Shown piece after piece: positions 14,654 through 23,823 of a stretch of DNA of 64,000 bases (position 1 is the stretch's first letter; every line of letters begins with the position of its first letter). The stretch is from an uncultured Selenomonadales bacterium (GTDB lineage: Bacteria; Bacillota; Negativicutes; Selenomonadales; Selenomonadaceae): the NCBI GenBank assembly GCA_947304355.1, contig CAMZAX010000010.1, positions 1-64,000 on the forward strand, in the 5' to 3' direction. The position numbers were made by a program, and so were the translations under genes. Below the pieces are notes generated by a model that saw only the letters and a program-made list of their open reading frames with translations, searched no databases and was not told the DNA's origin.

Positions 14654-15858
14654 GCGTTACCCTCCTCGAATACGTGACCCATTTTGACTTTCTTGACCGT
14701 CAGATAATTTTTGTCGAACTTCGTCGGCGCAATGACAATCGGAACGCGTTCGGTTATCGTCAAGCCGTGACCTTCAAGCCCGGCGCGTTTGGCGGGGTTG
14801 TTCGTCAGCAAGCGTATCGTTGTCAAGCCCAAGTCGGCAAGAATCTGCGCGCCTATGCCGTAGTCGCGAAGGTCGGGTTTGAAGCCCAACAAGATATTCG
14901 CCTCAACGGTGTCCTTGCCGGCGTCCTGCAACGCGTAAGCCCGAATCTTGTTGGCAAGCCCGATGCCGCGTCCTTCCTGCCGCATGTAAAGCAAGACGCC
15001 TTCGCCCGCCGATTCGATCTTGCGCAAGGCTGTCGCGAGTTGGTCGCCGCAATCGCAACGCAGGGAGCCCAACGCGTCGCCCGTCAAGCATTCGGAATGC
15101 ACGCGCACCAAAACGTTTTGCTTGCCCGCCACGTCGCCCTTGACAATCGCAAGGTGACATTTGCCGTCCAGCGTGCTTTCGTAAGCCTTCAGCCTGAAGC
15201 GCCCGTACTTGCTCGGAAAGTCGACGTCGGCGATTTGCTTGACGAATTTTTCCGTCCGCTTGCGATACTCAATCAGCGCGCGCACCGTTATGATACTCAG
15301 CCCGTGACGCTCGGCGAATTTTTTCAAGCCGTCCGTGCGCATCATGTGTCCGTCGTCGTCCATTATCTCACAGCACAAGCCTGCAGGATAAAAGCCCGCC
15401 AGTCGCGCCAAATCGGTCGTGGTCTCGGTGTGACCTGCGCGGCGCAACACTCCGCCTTCCACCGAACGCAACGGGAACACGTGACCCGGTTTGCGGAAAC
15501 TTGACGGCTTGGCGGCGGGGTCGAGAAGCATTTTAATCGTGCGGCACCGTTCGTAAGCCGAAATGCCCGTGTCCGTGTCGAACGCGTCAATCGACACCGT
15601 GAACGCCGTCTCGTGATTGTCGGTGTTGTTCGCAACCATCTGCCCGATTTCCAGTTCGTCAAGGCGTTTGCCGTCAATCGGCGTGCAAATCAAGCCCTTG
15701 GCGTGCGTCGCCATGAAATTTATATCGGCGGGCGTGACGGTCTCTGCGGCAACAATCAAGTCGCCTTCGTTCTCGCGGTCTTCGTCGTCGACGACCACAA
15801 TCATCTTGCCGCGCCGTATGTCGTCAATCGCTTGTTCGATCGTCGCGAATTCGCTCAT
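14650..15858 (-). CDS. ribBA: Bifunctional DHBP synthase / GTP cyclohydrolase II
   Basis: Makes both precursors of riboflavin: 3,4-dihydroxy-2-butanone 4-phosphate from ribulose 5-phosphate (N-terminal Rib[25 protein letters not shown]) and diaminoribosylamino-pyrimidinone phosphate from GTP (C-terminal RibA). The zinc cysteines of RibA are visible in [18 protein letters not shown], as is [10 protein letters not shown]. Two ATGs lie near the start; the one at 15858 is 9 bases from GGAGG and gives 402 residues. The start lies inside the end of the upstream capA-like gene (35-base overlap). Confidence 0.94.
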   Translation of the reverse strand: MSEFATIEQAIDDIRRGKMIVVVDDEDRENEGDLIVAAETVTPADINFMATHAKGLICTPIDGKRLDELEIGQMVANNTDNHETAFTVSIDAFDTDTGISAYERCRTIKMLLDPAAKPSSFRKPGHVFPLRSVEGGVLRRAGHTETTTDLARLAGFYPAGLCCEIMDDDGHMMRTDGLKKFAERHGLSIITVRALIEYRKRTEKFVKQIADVDFPSKYGRFRLKAYESTLDGKCHLAIVKGDVAGKQNVLVRVHSECLTGDALGSLRCDCGDQLATALRKIESAGEGVLLYMRQEGRGIGLANKIRAYALQDAGKDTVEANILLGFKPDLRDYGIGAQILADLGLTTIRLLTNNPAKRAGLEGHGLTITERVPIVIAPTKFDKNYLTVKKVKMGHVFEEGNA

Positions 15859-16906
15859 AAGCATTCCCCTCCGTGAAGTCAATCGTTTGGTTGTAAGTTT
15901 TCGAGTACTCTTTAAGGTGATTCAAAATCTGCGCGGCTTCGTCGCCTTCGACGGGCGTCGGGCGGAAGTCGTTGCGCGCGGTCGTCGAAGAAATGCGGCA
16001 GGGTATGACATGCGGCGTTATCGTGATTGCGTCGCCGTCTCTGCTCAAGGTTGCTTGCAAAATGAAAGTCTCCTTGTCGCGCGGGTTGTAGTTCGCGCCG
16101 AAGCAAAAGTTGCCGAGGCTGTAAGCGATAATCTTGCCGTTGTAGTTTTCGACGCCCTGAATGACGTGCGGGTGCGCGCCGACGATTATGTTCGCGCCGC
16201 TGTCCGCCGTGAAGTGCGCAAGGCTGTTTTGATACGCGTCACTGATATGCGCAAGCTCGCGTCCCCAATGAAATTCCACGACGACAATTTCCGCGCCGTC
16301 GTTGCGGAGCATGTGTATATCGGAGAAAATTTTTTCGCGCAGGGCGTCGTTGTCCGACCAAGCCGCGTAGCCGAGGAAACCGATTTTCATGCCGCGCACG
16401 TCGATTATTTCGGAATAGCCTTCGCCGCAAAATTTTATGCCGTGTTCGTTCAGCAGGTTGACGGTATCGCGAAAGCCGGCGTCGCCGCAATCGTAAATGT
16501 GGTTGTTGGAAAGGTTGCAAAGCTCAACGGAGCCCGCCGTCAGAATTTCGACGTACTTAGGCTCGCCGCGTATCGGGAACTGCTTAACGGCGGTCGTCGG
16601 GCGTGCGGTCAAAGCTCCTTCCAAGTTCACGAAGGTTATATCGTCCGCCGCGAAAATCGGCTTGACGTTGCCGAGGTAGTAATCCGCGCCGTTCTTCCAG
16701 TGATGTTCAAAGTCGTATTCGGAGCCGGGAAAGGCGTCCAACGCGCAGTCGCCGGCGAACGAAATAACGACGGGGCGTTGACTTTCGGGCGGCTCTTCGA
16801 CTTTCAAAGCCGGCTCGACTTCAAAATCAAGCTCGACGTTTGAATCGGCGGAAGCCATGCCGCAAATCATCATTACGAACAAAATCGCTGTAAAAAATTT
16901 TTTCAA
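15824..16906 (-). CDS. Secreted CapA-family metallophosphoesterase-like protein
   Basis: A 360-residue protein with a signal peptide ([20 protein letters not shown]) and a CapA/PGA_cap domain: [49 protein letters not shown] and YSLGNFCFG. The Asp/His/Asn residues resemble the metal site of calcineurin-like phosphoesterases. CapA proteins are associated with poly-gamma-glutamate synthesis, but no capB/C is nearby, so the substrate is unknown. TTG 16906 follows GGAG by 8 bases and begins the signal peptide cleanly; the GTG at 16924 is less likely. Its place within riboflavin genes is unexplained. Confidence 0.85.
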   Translation of the reverse strand: MKKFFTAILFVMMICGMASADSNVELDFEVEPALKVEEPPESQRPVVISFAGDCALDAFPGSEYDFEHHWKNGADYYLGNVKPIFAADDITFVNLEGALTARPTTAVKQFPIRGEPKYVEILTAGSVELCNLSNNHIYDCGDAGFRDTVNLLNEHGIKFCGEGYSEIIDVRGMKIGFLGYAAWSDNDALREKIFSDIHMLRNDGAEIVVVEFHWGRELAHISDAYQNSLAHFTADSGANIIVGAHPHVIQGVENYNGKIIAYSLGNFCFGANYNPRDKETFILQATLSRDGDAITITPHVIPCRISSTTARNDFRPTPVEGDEAAQILNHLKEYSKTYNQTIDFTEGNAYERIRDDRTSD

Positions 16907-16920
16907 CGTCGCAACTCCAA

Positions 16921-17547
16921 TCACATGAAACCGTTGGCGGCAAGGAAGTCCGCAGTTATTTCGGGCGACGCGTTGAAGTTCAGAAGCCGTTCGACGTATT
17001 TGGCAAGAACGTCCGTCTCAATGTTGACGAGACTGCCGACGCGCTTGCCCTTGAAGTTGGTGACTTCGCGGGTGTGCGGAATCATCGATACGCTGAAACT
17101 TTCCGCGCCCGCGTCCACGACCGTCAAGCTTATGCCGTCAAGCGCGACGGAGCCTTTTGGCGCGATCTGTCGAAGCAAATGACTTGCCGCCGCCACGTCG
17201 ATTAAAAGCGCGTTGCCTTCGGCGCGTATGCTCAAAATCTTGCCGACGCCGTCGATATGCCCGCTGACGATATGCCCGCCGAGTCTGTCGCCGATTTGCA
17301 GGGCGCGTTCCAAGTTGACAAGCCCGCCGCAGTTGAGTTCGGCAAGCGACGTTTTACGCAACGTTTCGGGCATGACATCCGCCGCAAAAAAATTTTCGCC
17401 GAAATCGACGACCGTCAAGCAAATGCCGTTGGTGTTTATGCTGTCGCCGACCTTGACGCCTTCCAACGCCGTCGTGCAAGAAATTTCGATTCGTCCGCCG
17501 CGCAAGCTCTTAAGCCGCCCGACTTCCTCGATTATGCCCGTGAACAT
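16921..17547 (-). CDS. ribE: Riboflavin synthase alpha subunit
   Basis: Dismutates two 6,7-dimethyl-8-ribityllumazine molecules to riboflavin. The 208-residue chain shows two lumazine-binding repeats, each with an SISLTVVD-like segment (NTNGICLTVVDFG and LDGISLTVVDAG), and the canonical MFTGIIEEVG N-terminus. ATG 17547 is preferred over TTG 17553 from GGAGG spacing. Lies between the YkgJ-like gene and the capA-like gene. Confidence 0.93.
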   Translation of the reverse strand: MFTGIIEEVGRLKSLRGGRIEISCTTALEGVKVGDSINTNGICLTVVDFGENFFAADVMPETLRKTSLAELNCGGLVNLERALQIGDRLGGHIVSGHIDGVGKILSIRAEGNALLIDVAAASHLLRQIAPKGSVALDGISLTVVDAGAESFSVSMIPHTREVTNFKGKRVGSLVNIETDVLAKYVERLLNFNASPEITADFLAANGFM

Positions 17548-17565
17548 TTTCAACCTCCAAAAAAT

Positions 17566-17922
17566 TTACGCGTCAAAAATACCACGCTCAACTTTGCCTG
17601 TCAAATTCTGTCGACGGATAAACGCAAGCAAATCGTCGTAACGTTCAAGCGTGTCCGACGGCGCGTTCCGATTTTTCAGGCGCAAGCAGGCGGCGTGATT
17701 CATTTTGTGAAACTCCTCGCGGCTCATCTTGTGCGAAAGATATTTATCGTAGTAGGCGTCGATGTTGCAGTAAAGCGGGCGCGCGGCGTAAATGGCGCAG
17801 AGATTGTCCGCCGTCAAGTGTTTGCAGACGCCGTCGCCTCGGTCAAGCTCCTCCGTGTAAAAAATCGAATGACGAATATTTTTGCAACACACGCCGCATT
17901 TGTCGCAGTCAAACGTATTCAA
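17566..17922 (-). CDS. YkgJ-type cysteine cluster protein
   Basis: A 118-residue protein with the cysteine cluster CDKCGVCC near the start, followed by VCKHL, LCAIYAARPLYCN and a late AACLRL, matching the YkgJ/CxxCxxCC family that probably binds zinc or an iron-sulfur cluster. Function of the family is not established; some members are near modification enzymes. The TTG start overlaps the stop of the upstream gene, and the ribosome site is weak, so translation is probably coupled. Confidence 0.78.
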   Translation of the reverse strand: MNTFDCDKCGVCCKNIRHSIFYTEELDRGDGVCKHLTADNLCAIYAARPLYCNIDAYYDKYLSHKMSREEFHKMNHAACLRLKNRNAPSDTLERYDDLLAFIRRQNLTGKVERGIFDA

Positions 17923-18526
17923 ACAGAATCAGCCCGCCTTTCCTTTCAAAGCCCGTGTTCCACAACGTCGCGAAGTCAAGCCAACGCCCGACGCCGTAAC
18001 TCACCGCCTTGACGAAAAAATCTTCGCCGCGCACTTCGTAACCGTCCAAGATGAACCAATGCCAAGTGTATTTTTTCAGCTCCGCCGCCTGATGATTCAG
18101 CGTCAAGCACGGCAACGGAAAGCCCGCGTCGATTTGCCGGCGGATGATTTGTTGCGTGTCGACGAGATTGTTTTCGCCCGACCAACCCGACAGCTTAAGT
18201 TGCGTGGCGTTGCGGTCTTGCAAGAATCGCCCGAAGCCGTCAAGGTAAATTTCCAACTTGTCGACGCCCGACCAGCGCGGATACAAGTACGGCTCCATAA
18301 TCTTGCCAAAACGCAAATAATCTTCCCGCGTGATGTTTTCCAAATCGAACGGGTAGAGCCCGCGCAGGTTGAAATATTTTGCGAAGCAGATGGCGCAATC
18401 GCAAGCCGAAACCGCCGCGCACCCGCCGATGTTCATGCCGAAATCGGTTACGCGCGAATACCACGCCTGCTGCCCGCCGAGCGAGTCGCCAATATAAAAA
18501 TGCGGCAATTCTTTTTTGATGTCCAA
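17909..18526 (-). CDS. Conserved hypothetical protein, possible C39-like cysteine peptidase fold
   Basis: A 205-residue cytoplasmic-looking protein. GGCAAVSACDCAICFAKYF near residue 35 resembles the glycine-cysteine-alanine start of papain/C39-like peptidase folds, and TLNHQ...WHWFILDGYE could supply the histidine and aspartate. I recognise the general pattern from Firmicute hypothetical proteins but cannot assign a substrate. TTG 18526 is 7 bases from GGAGG, which itself lies within the end of ribD. It shares 14 bases with the following YkgJ gene. The pair inside a rib operon may be a small functional unit. Confidence 0.6.
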   Translation of the reverse strand: MDIKKELPHFYIGDSLGGQQAWYSRVTDFGMNIGGCAAVSACDCAICFAKYFNLRGLYPFDLENITREDYLRFGKIMEPYLYPRWSGVDKLEIYLDGFGRFLQDRNATQLKLSGWSGENNLVDTQQIIRRQIDAGFPLPCLTLNHQAAELKKYTWHWFILDGYEVRGEDFFVKAVSYGVGRWLDFATLWNTGFERKGGLILFEYV

Positions 18527-18528
18527 GT

Positions 18529-19617
18529 TCACGCCTCCGTGACGTAACCGCTGATTAAAATGTCGTCGCCGAGCCGCTCCGTCGTCAAGTCTTTAAGCGC
18601 AACGGCGTCGGATAATTTTTCAAAGCCCGCGCCCGCAACCGCCGTCAACGCATTTGCTCCGCCGAGAATCTTCGGCGCGACGAACGCCAACACTTTGTCG
18701 ACGAGCCCGGCTTTCAGCATGGCGAAATGAATCGTGCCGCCGCCTTCGACCAAAACCGATGTCAGCTCCCGTTCGGCAAGCGCGCGCATTAAAATTTTCA
18801 AGTCAACGCGTTCGCCGTCGCCCGCCGTGATTATTTCGACGCCGCAAGCCTCAAGCGCGGAAAGTTTTTCTTCGGGCGCGCGTGAAGTCGTCGCGATAAT
18901 CGTCCGCGCAGATTTGTCCTTCACGACCGTTGCGTCAAGCGGCATGCGGGCTTTGCTGTCGACAATCACGCGGACGGGATTCTTGCCCTCGACAAGGCGC
19001 GTCGTCAAGCTCGGATTATCGGCAAGCACGGTGCCCACGCCGACCAAAATCGCGTCGTTGGTGTCGCGCAGGCGGTGAGCGAACGTCCGCGACTCGATAC
19101 CGCTTATCCATTGCGATTCGCCGCCGACCGTCGCGATTTTCCCGTCAAGCGAGCAGGCAAATTTCAGCGTGACGAACGGCAGCTTGCGCGTCACCCACTT
19201 GATAAAAATTTCGTTGAGCCGCCGCGCCTCCGCCTCCAACGTGCCGACTTCGACTTGAATGCCCGCCGACCGTAAAATTTCAAAGCCGCGACCCGCGACC
19301 TGCGGATTGGGATCGGTCATTGCCGCGACGACACGACTTATCCCTGCGTCGACGATTGCCCGTGCGCAAGGCGGCGTTCGTCCGAAATGCGAACACGGCT
19401 CAAGCGTCACGTAAAGCGTCGCGCCGCGTGCAAGTTCGCCAGCCATGTTCAGCGCGTGGATTTCGGCGTGCGGCGTTCCGGCTTTTCGGTGCCAACCTTC
19501 CGCGACGATTCTGCCTTCGCGAACGACGACCGCCCCGACCAACGGATTGGGCGACGTGCGACCCACGGCATTGCGCGCCAACCGCAACGCCTCCCGCATA
19601 AAAATTTCGTCCGTCAA
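18529..19617 (-). CDS. ribD: Bifunctional riboflavin deaminase/reductase RibD
   Basis: Deaminates the first pyrimidine intermediate, then reduces its ribosyl chain with NADPH. The N-terminal deaminase zinc site is TPHAEIHAL plus PCSHFGRTPPC; the C-terminal reductase runs from about residue 145 (PFVTLKFACSLDGKIA) to SVLVEGGGTIHF. The 362-residue length is normal. TTG 19617 sits 8 bases after GGAGG. Confidence 0.94.
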   Translation of the reverse strand: MTDEIFMREALRLARNAVGRTSPNPLVGAVVVREGRIVAEGWHRKAGTPHAEIHALNMAGELARGATLYVTLEPCSHFGRTPPCARAIVDAGISRVVAAMTDPNPQVAGRGFEILRSAGIQVEVGTLEAEARRLNEIFIKWVTRKLPFVTLKFACSLDGKIATVGGESQWISGIESRTFAHRLRDTNDAILVGVGTVLADNPSLTTRLVEGKNPVRVIVDSKARMPLDATVVKDKSARTIIATTSRAPEEKLSALEACGVEIITAGDGERVDLKILMRALAERELTSVLVEGGGTIHFAMLKAGLVDKVLAFVAPKILGGANALTAVAGAGFEKLSDAVALKDLTTERLGDDILISGYVTEA

Positions 19618-19630
19618 AAATTTTGCCTCC

Positions 19631-20242
19631 TCAGCCCAAATAAAGGTGCGCCGTGCTGTTCATGAGTTCGACGCTGAAAAGCCCGTCCTCGAAAGTCAAA
19701 ATGTTCAGCGCGGTGTTGAATTGGTGTATCGCCCACATCTTCCGAATGCGAATTTCCAACGCCGCGCAGATGAGCAAACGAATCGCCGCGCCGTGACAGA
19801 CGACGATAATGCGTTGACCGTCATGCTCGGCAATTATTTCGTCCATGGCGTTTTCGACGCGGGCTTGACACTCCAAAAAAGTTTCGCCGTTCGGCGGCTT
19901 GACTTTGTCGGGCTTAATGAAAAAGTTGCCGAAGTCTTCGGGCAGTTCTTCAAGCAGTCCGCTGATGACTCTGCCTTCCCAGTCGCCAAAATTCGTTTCG
20001 CGCAAGCCGGGCATCGTCGTCACGGGCAAATTGAATTTCGCCGCCAAAATTTTCGCGGTGTCCGAAGCGCGTTGCAAATCGCTCGCGTAAACGGCGTCAA
20101 TGTGATTAAAGGGCACATAAGCCGCCATAAGTTGCTCCTGCCGTATGCCTTCGGGCGACAAGCTGACATCCGAATTGCCCTGCAGTCTGCCAAGTTTGTT
20201 CCATTCGGTTTCACCGTGGCGAATCAAAAAAATTTTCGTCAA
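19631..20242 (-). CDS. Histidine phosphatase family protein (phosphoglycerate mutase-like)
   Basis: A 203-residue protein of the branch with catalytic FLIRHGETEWN near the start, RETNFGDWEG in the middle and VVCHGAAIRLL late. It might be a general phosphatase, an alpha-ribazole phosphatase (CobC-like), or act on a riboflavin intermediate; the dephosphorylation step between RibD and RibH needs a phosphatase and this gene lies next to ribD. That link is inference. The ORF track extends to 20728 through ccmC in another frame; TTG 20242 with GGAGG 8 bases upstream is the real start. Confidence 0.88.
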   Translation of the reverse strand: MTKIFLIRHGETEWNKLGRLQGNSDVSLSPEGIRQEQLMAAYVPFNHIDAVYASDLQRASDTAKILAAKFNLPVTTMPGLRETNFGDWEGRVISGLLEELPEDFGNFFIKPDKVKPPNGETFLECQARVENAMDEIIAEHDGQRIIVVCHGAAIRLLICAALEIRIRKMWAIHQFNTALNILTFEDGLFSVELMNSTAHLYLG

Positions 20243-20847
20243 AAGAATCGCCTCCTCATCAGTTGAATAAAAATCAAAGTCGCGTCGACGACCGCTGCGA
20301 TAAGCACGACCAAAACGACCGAATCCATTTCGACGCGTCCCGCCGAATTCAGCACGGGCGACGGGTGCAACGAAAAATACATGCGCGGCAAAATGAAGAC
20401 CAGAAACGGCACCGTCAACACGCTTAAAAGCGAATAGACTGCTGAAACCTTTGCGCGAACTTTTTCGTCGGAGACAGCCGCCCGCAATGTCAAATACGCG
20501 CCGTAAATCAAAATCAGCACGAAAATCGTAGTCTGGCGCGGATCCCAATTCCAATACGCGCCCCAAGTCAATTTGCTGAAAATCGCGCCGCTTATCGTCG
20601 ACAAAAGCACGAACACGAATCCCAAACGCGCCGCTCGTGCGCTCAACGTGTCGAAGGAAAAATCTTGCGTTCGCAAAAATTTCGCCGCGAAGAACGCGCT
20701 CGTAAAGAACGCAATCACCGCAACCCAAGCCGTCGGCACGTGGAAAAATATTATCTTTGCCAAATCGCCGAGTCCTTTTATCGGCGGCACCAAAAAAATA
20801 ACCGCCGCGCAGATTGTCAGCGTCAGCAAGACTAAAATTTTATTCAT
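20239..20847 (-). CDS. ccmC: CcmC-like heme export/handling protein
   Basis: A 202-residue membrane protein with about six helices and the tryptophan-rich WWD-type motif WGAYWNWDPRQT that binds heme at the outer face. Flanking histidines in FFHVPTAW and FSLHPSPV match the conserved axial ligands. CcmC, with CcmA and CcmB, loads heme onto CcmE in system I cytochrome c maturation. No ccmE, F, G or H is seen in this window. Confidence 0.87.
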   Translation of the reverse strand: MNKILVLLTLTICAAVIFLVPPIKGLGDLAKIIFFHVPTAWVAVIAFFTSAFFAAKFLRTQDFSFDTLSARAARLGFVFVLLSTISGAIFSKLTWGAYWNWDPRQTTIFVLILIYGAYLTLRAAVSDEKVRAKVSAVYSLLSVLTVPFLVFILPRMYFSLHPSPVLNSAGRVEMDSVVLVVLIAAVVDATLIFIQLMRRRFF

Positions 20848-20853
20848 GACACC

Positions 20854-21519
20854 TCACAAATAATCGTAAAGGATTGAACTCGCCAAAATTAAAATCGCGT
20901 CGAATGCCGCCACGACGACGAGCGAACTCACGTCGAACGCCGCGCCCGTCAAAGCCGCCTCCGTCAACGCAATCGCCGGCAGGAATATCGGCAACGTCAC
21001 GGGGAACAGCAAAATCGGGAACAAGCCGCCCTTGACCGTCGCCGAAGTCGTCAAAGCCGCCGTCAACGTGCCCGCCGCCGACAAACCGATTAATCCGATT
21101 AAGACCGTCGCCGTCAGCAGGAAAAAATTTTCAACCGCCGCGTCGAACAGGATTAAAAATATCGGCAAGATGAACGTCGTCAGCGTGACAAGCGACAGCA
21201 ACACGCCCGCCATTTTCCCGAACAGGACAGCCTGCGCGGCGGCGTAAAGTTTCAGCGTCAGGAGCGTGCCGGCTTGCGCCTCGTCGTCGAAGGTGCCCGA
21301 TATGCCCGCGCCGGCCGCAAAGAATATCACGACCCAAAGCAACGCCGCCAAAATTTTCGGTTCGACGAAGTTGCCGCCCGTTGACAGGCTCAAAGCCGCA
21401 ACCGCAGTCAGCGCGAACATCATCATTGCCGCGAACGTCGCACGTCGCCGCAACCCGATTACAAAGTCTTTCCGAACAATCGCCGCGACTTGTTCACAGC
21501 GGGAGCCGAATAATTTCAT
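20854..21519 (-). CDS. ccmB: CcmB-like heme exporter permease
   Basis: A 221-residue protein with six hydrophobic segments and the CcmB pattern EQVAAIVRKDFVIGLRRR then FVEPKILAALLWVVIFFAA and FDDEAQAGTLLTLKL. It forms the membrane part of the CcmAB ATPase complex. ATG 21519 (GAGG 6 bases upstream) lies within the end of ccmA. The ORF track start at 21624 is too early. Confidence 0.87.
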   Translation of the reverse strand: MKLFGSRCEQVAAIVRKDFVIGLRRRATFAAMMMFALTAVAALSLSTGGNFVEPKILAALLWVVIFFAAGAGISGTFDDEAQAGTLLTLKLYAAAQAVLFGKMAGVLLSLVTLTTFILPIFLILFDAAVENFFLLTATVLIGLIGLSAAGTLTAALTTSATVKGGLFPILLFPVTLPIFLPAIALTEAALTGAAFDVSSLVVVAAFDAILILASSILYDYL

Positions 21520-22090
21520 CGCAAGCCTCAACCTCGGTTTTGTCGTTCGTGGCGAGCAGGATAATTTTTTCGGACTTGGCGGCTTGAATTTCGGCGAAAA
21601 ATTTTTCGCGCCCGTCGTCGTCAAGGTTGGCAGTCGGTTCGTCCAAAAGCCAAATGTCCGCGTCGACGCTTAACAGTATCGCGAACTTCAAACGTTGCCG
21701 CATTCCCGTCGAAAAGGTGCCTGCGCGGGCGTCGCCGAAAGTTTTCATGTCAAGCCCGACGCGCGAGCCGAGCTCCGAAATTTTTTCGTCCGTCAAAGCT
21801 TTGCCGCGCAGTCGTGAAAAAAATTTCAAGTTCTCCGTCGCAGTCAAGTCGTCGTAGATTTTCATTTCGGGCGAGACCATCGCAACCGCCCCCTGCCCCC
21901 TTCTCCCTGCCCCCTGAACCGTGCCGCTGTCGGGTTTGATGATTTGTCCCGCGAGCTTAAGGAACGTCGACTTGCCGGCACCGTTCGCACCCGTCACGCC
22001 GATAACGCGACCGCCGCGCAGATTCAACGTGACGTGACCGAAAAGCACGCGCCGCCCGAAACTCAAAGTAACGTCATCGAAACGAATCAT
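21494..22090 (-). CDS. ccmA: CcmA-like ABC transporter ATPase
   Basis: A 198-residue ABC ATPase with Walker A GANGAGKST, signature FSTGMRQRL and Walker B DIWLLDEP, short like other CcmA proteins. The segment VQGAGRRGQGAVAM is encoded by a heptamer repeat (GGGGCAG-type, 21889-21916), probably an in-frame insertion before the Q-loop region. ATG overlaps the stop of the Crp/Fnr gene (ATGA). Confidence 0.87.
   Translation of the reverse strand: MIRFDDVTLSFGRRVLFGHVTLNLRGGRVIGVTGANGAGKSTFLKLAGQIIKPDSGTVQGAGRRGQGAVAMVSPEMKIYDDLTATENLKFFSRLRGKALTDEKISELGSRVGLDMKTFGDARAGTFSTGMRQRLKFAILLSVDADIWLLDEPTANLDDDGREKFFAEIQAAKSEKIILLATNDKTEVEACDEIIRLPL
21889..21916 (-). repeat. Heptamer repeat array inside ccmA
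   Basis: On the coding strand, CAGGGGG, CAGGGAG, AAGGGGG, CAGGGGG follow each other with period 7. It is in frame and adds glycine/arginine residues to CcmA. Confidence 0.6.
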
Positions 22091-22752
22091 TTAAGCATGT
22101 CCTTGTTAAGGCGCATCCAGTTTTCGCCGAATTCAACGAGCCCGTCCGCCCGCATTTGCGAAATTTCGCGCGTCAAGGAAGAACGATTGCACTCAAGCTC
22201 CTTGGCGAGATAACCGCGTCGCGGCACCGTCACGGTCTCCGAGCCCTGCCGTTGTTCGCGTTGCAACAGGTACAGGATGATTCGTTCGCGCAAATTTTTT
22301 TGCGACAGCAACTCAACTTTTTGCATCATCAGGACGTTTTTGCGGCTGAACGTCTCCAAAAGATTTTTCATAACGATGCCGTGCATTCTGCCGAGCTTGG
22401 GACCTGCAATCAGCAAAGCGCGATAGGGCAGCCACATTATCACGGCGTCTGTCGTCAGCTGAACACTTGTGGCAATTAAGTCTTCGCCGAGAATCGCCGA
22501 GACCGTCCCGAACATTGCGCCGCGTTCGAGCGAGTGACCGACCGTTTCGTTGCCGAGCCTGTCGAGCGACAAAATCTGCGCTTCGCCGCTTACGATTATG
22601 CCGATGTTCGCGTTTGGCATGAACGCTTCCAAAACCCGTTCGCCGCGCGGATAACTGCGAATCGTCGTCCCCGTGAACTTCATGAACTCTTCGATCTCAA
22701 TCGGCAACAAGTCTTTGAAAAGCGGCACGTCCTTAAGTTCTTCGCCTGTCAA
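22087..22752 (-). CDS. Crp/Fnr family transcriptional regulator
   Basis: A 221-residue regulator with an N-terminal cyclic-nucleotide-binding-type barrel (ERVLEAFMPNANIGIIVSGEA) and a C-terminal Crp-type winged helix (GYLAKELECNRSSLTREISQM). No N-terminal cysteine cluster of the FNR type is present, so oxygen sensing through Fe-S is not supported. TTG 22752 is 8 bases from GGAGG and gives the usual size; the ORF track start 22971 is in the divergent gene. As first gene of the ccm-rib operon it probably controls that operon or the divergent pfkB gene. Confidence 0.88.
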   Translation of the reverse strand: MTGEELKDVPLFKDLLPIEIEEFMKFTGTTIRSYPRGERVLEAFMPNANIGIIVSGEAQILSLDRLGNETVGHSLERGAMFGTVSAILGEDLIATSVQLTTDAVIMWLPYRALLIAGPKLGRMHGIVMKNLLETFSRKNVLMMQKVELLSQKNLRERIILYLLQREQRQGSETVTVPRRGYLAKELECNRSSLTREISQMRADGLVEFGENWMRLNKDMLK

Positions 22753-22795
22753 CGTCGCCACCTCCGTAGGATTTTTTCCGATTACACCACGGCGC

Positions 22796-22825
22796 ATTGT
22801 AACACGGGCGGGGGATTTGGGACAA
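22796..22825 (-). promoter_or_regulatory. Promoter of the crp-ccm-rib operon
   Basis: On the minus strand TTGTCC, 18 bases and TACAAT precede the TTG start by about 45 bases. Confidence 0.55.
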
Positions 22826-22834
22826 GTTTTTTCG

Positions 22835-22863
22835 TTGACGGCGGGCGGCGCGCTTGATAAAAT
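22835..22863 (+). promoter_or_regulatory. Promoter of the pfkB-type gene
   Basis: TTGACG, 17 bases and TAAAAT end 18 bases before ATG 22882. The implied leader is very short, holding little more than GAGGTG. Confidence 0.55.
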
Positions 22864-22881
22864 TTTTTCGAGGTGAATTTT

Positions 22882-23823
22882 ATGAGCAAAGACATTTCGA
22901 TAATCGGCGCGAGCGTCATTGACGTGTTGGCGGGCGCGGTCGACGAAAAAATTTTTACCGTCGACGGGCAAGACGTTGACTACATTAAAACGGCTTTCGG
23001 CGGTGACGCGCTCAACGAGGCGGTTGCGTTGTCGCGACTGGGCAAGCGCGTGCAGTTAATCAGCAACGTCGGCGACGACGACGCGGGACAAAGAATTTTG
23101 GATTACGCGTCGACAAACGGCTTGGATATTTCGGGCGTGACGGTGCAGGCGGGCTTGGAGACGAGTATCATCGTCGTTTTGGTTGACGGGCGCGGCGAGC
23201 GACGTTTCCTGATGAATCCTTCCGGCAGTATGCGAAAATTCGCGTTGGAAAATATTTTGCCGCACGTCGACAGCTTCGCGCCAATCGTCTGCCTTGCGAG
23301 CATGTTCATATCGACGACGTTGGACGTGCCGGCAATGGAGCAGCTGTTCAGTCGAATCAAAGCGAGCGGGCGGACGTTGGCAGTCGACATGAAACCGTAT
23401 ACACACGGCAAGACGCTTGACGACTTGGCGCGCGCGCTGAGCCATGCCGATTATTTCTTCCCGAACGAATTTGAGCTTGCGACGTTGACGGGTTCAAGCA
23501 ACCTTCAGCAAAACATTGCGGCGTTGCTTGCTTGCGGCGTGAAATGCGCTGTCGTCAAGCGCGGCGACAAAGGTTGCATTATCGCCACGGCGTCCGCGCA
23601 GATTGAAATTCCGGCTTGCCCCGTCAAACAGGTTGTCGACACGACGGGCGCGGGCGATTCGTTTGCGGCGGGCTTCCTGTGGGCGTTGTCGGAAGGTTGG
23701 CGGCTTGAAGATTGCGGACGCTTTGCCTGCGCGGCGGCGAGCCTGTCAATCGAGGCGGTCGGTGCAGTCAACGGCGTCACATCCTTGGCGGCAGTCATGG
23801 CGCGTTACGAGGCTGCACAATGA
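22882..23823 (+). CDS. PfkB-family carbohydrate kinase
   Basis: A 313-residue ribokinase-like sugar or nucleoside kinase. GGDALNEAVALSRLG near residue 42 matches the substrate-binding first signature, and VVDTTGAGDSFAAGF contains the catalytic Asp of the second signature. Substrate cannot be told from sequence. ATG 22882 has GAGG 8 bases upstream. The stop overlaps the start of a solute-binding/permease gene, so the kinase and transporter are likely co-translated and may act on the same imported compound. Confidence 0.88.
   Translation: MSKDISIIGASVIDVLAGAVDEKIFTVDGQDVDYIKTAFGGDALNEAVALSRLGKRVQLISNVGDDDAGQRILDYASTNGLDISGVTVQAGLETSIIVVLVDGRGERRFLMNPSGSMRKFALENILPHVDSFAPIVCLASMFISTTLDVPAMEQLFSRIKASGRTLAVDMKPYTHGKTLDDLARALSHADYFFPNEFELATLTGSSNLQQNIAALLACGVKCAVVKRGDKGCIIATASAQIEIPACPVKQVVDTTGAGDSFAAGFLWALSEGWRLEDCGRFACAAASLSIEAVGAVNGVTSLAAVMARYEAAQ

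Noticed and set aside
15617-16843. 408-residue plus-strand ORF opposite ribBA and capA-like
   Set aside because: Shadow frame. Both minus-strand genes have clear family motifs and ribosome sites.
20243-20728. 162-residue N-terminal extension of the phosphatase in the ORF track
   Set aside because: It reads ccmC in another frame. TTG 20242 with GGAGG fits the family start at the RHGETEWN region.
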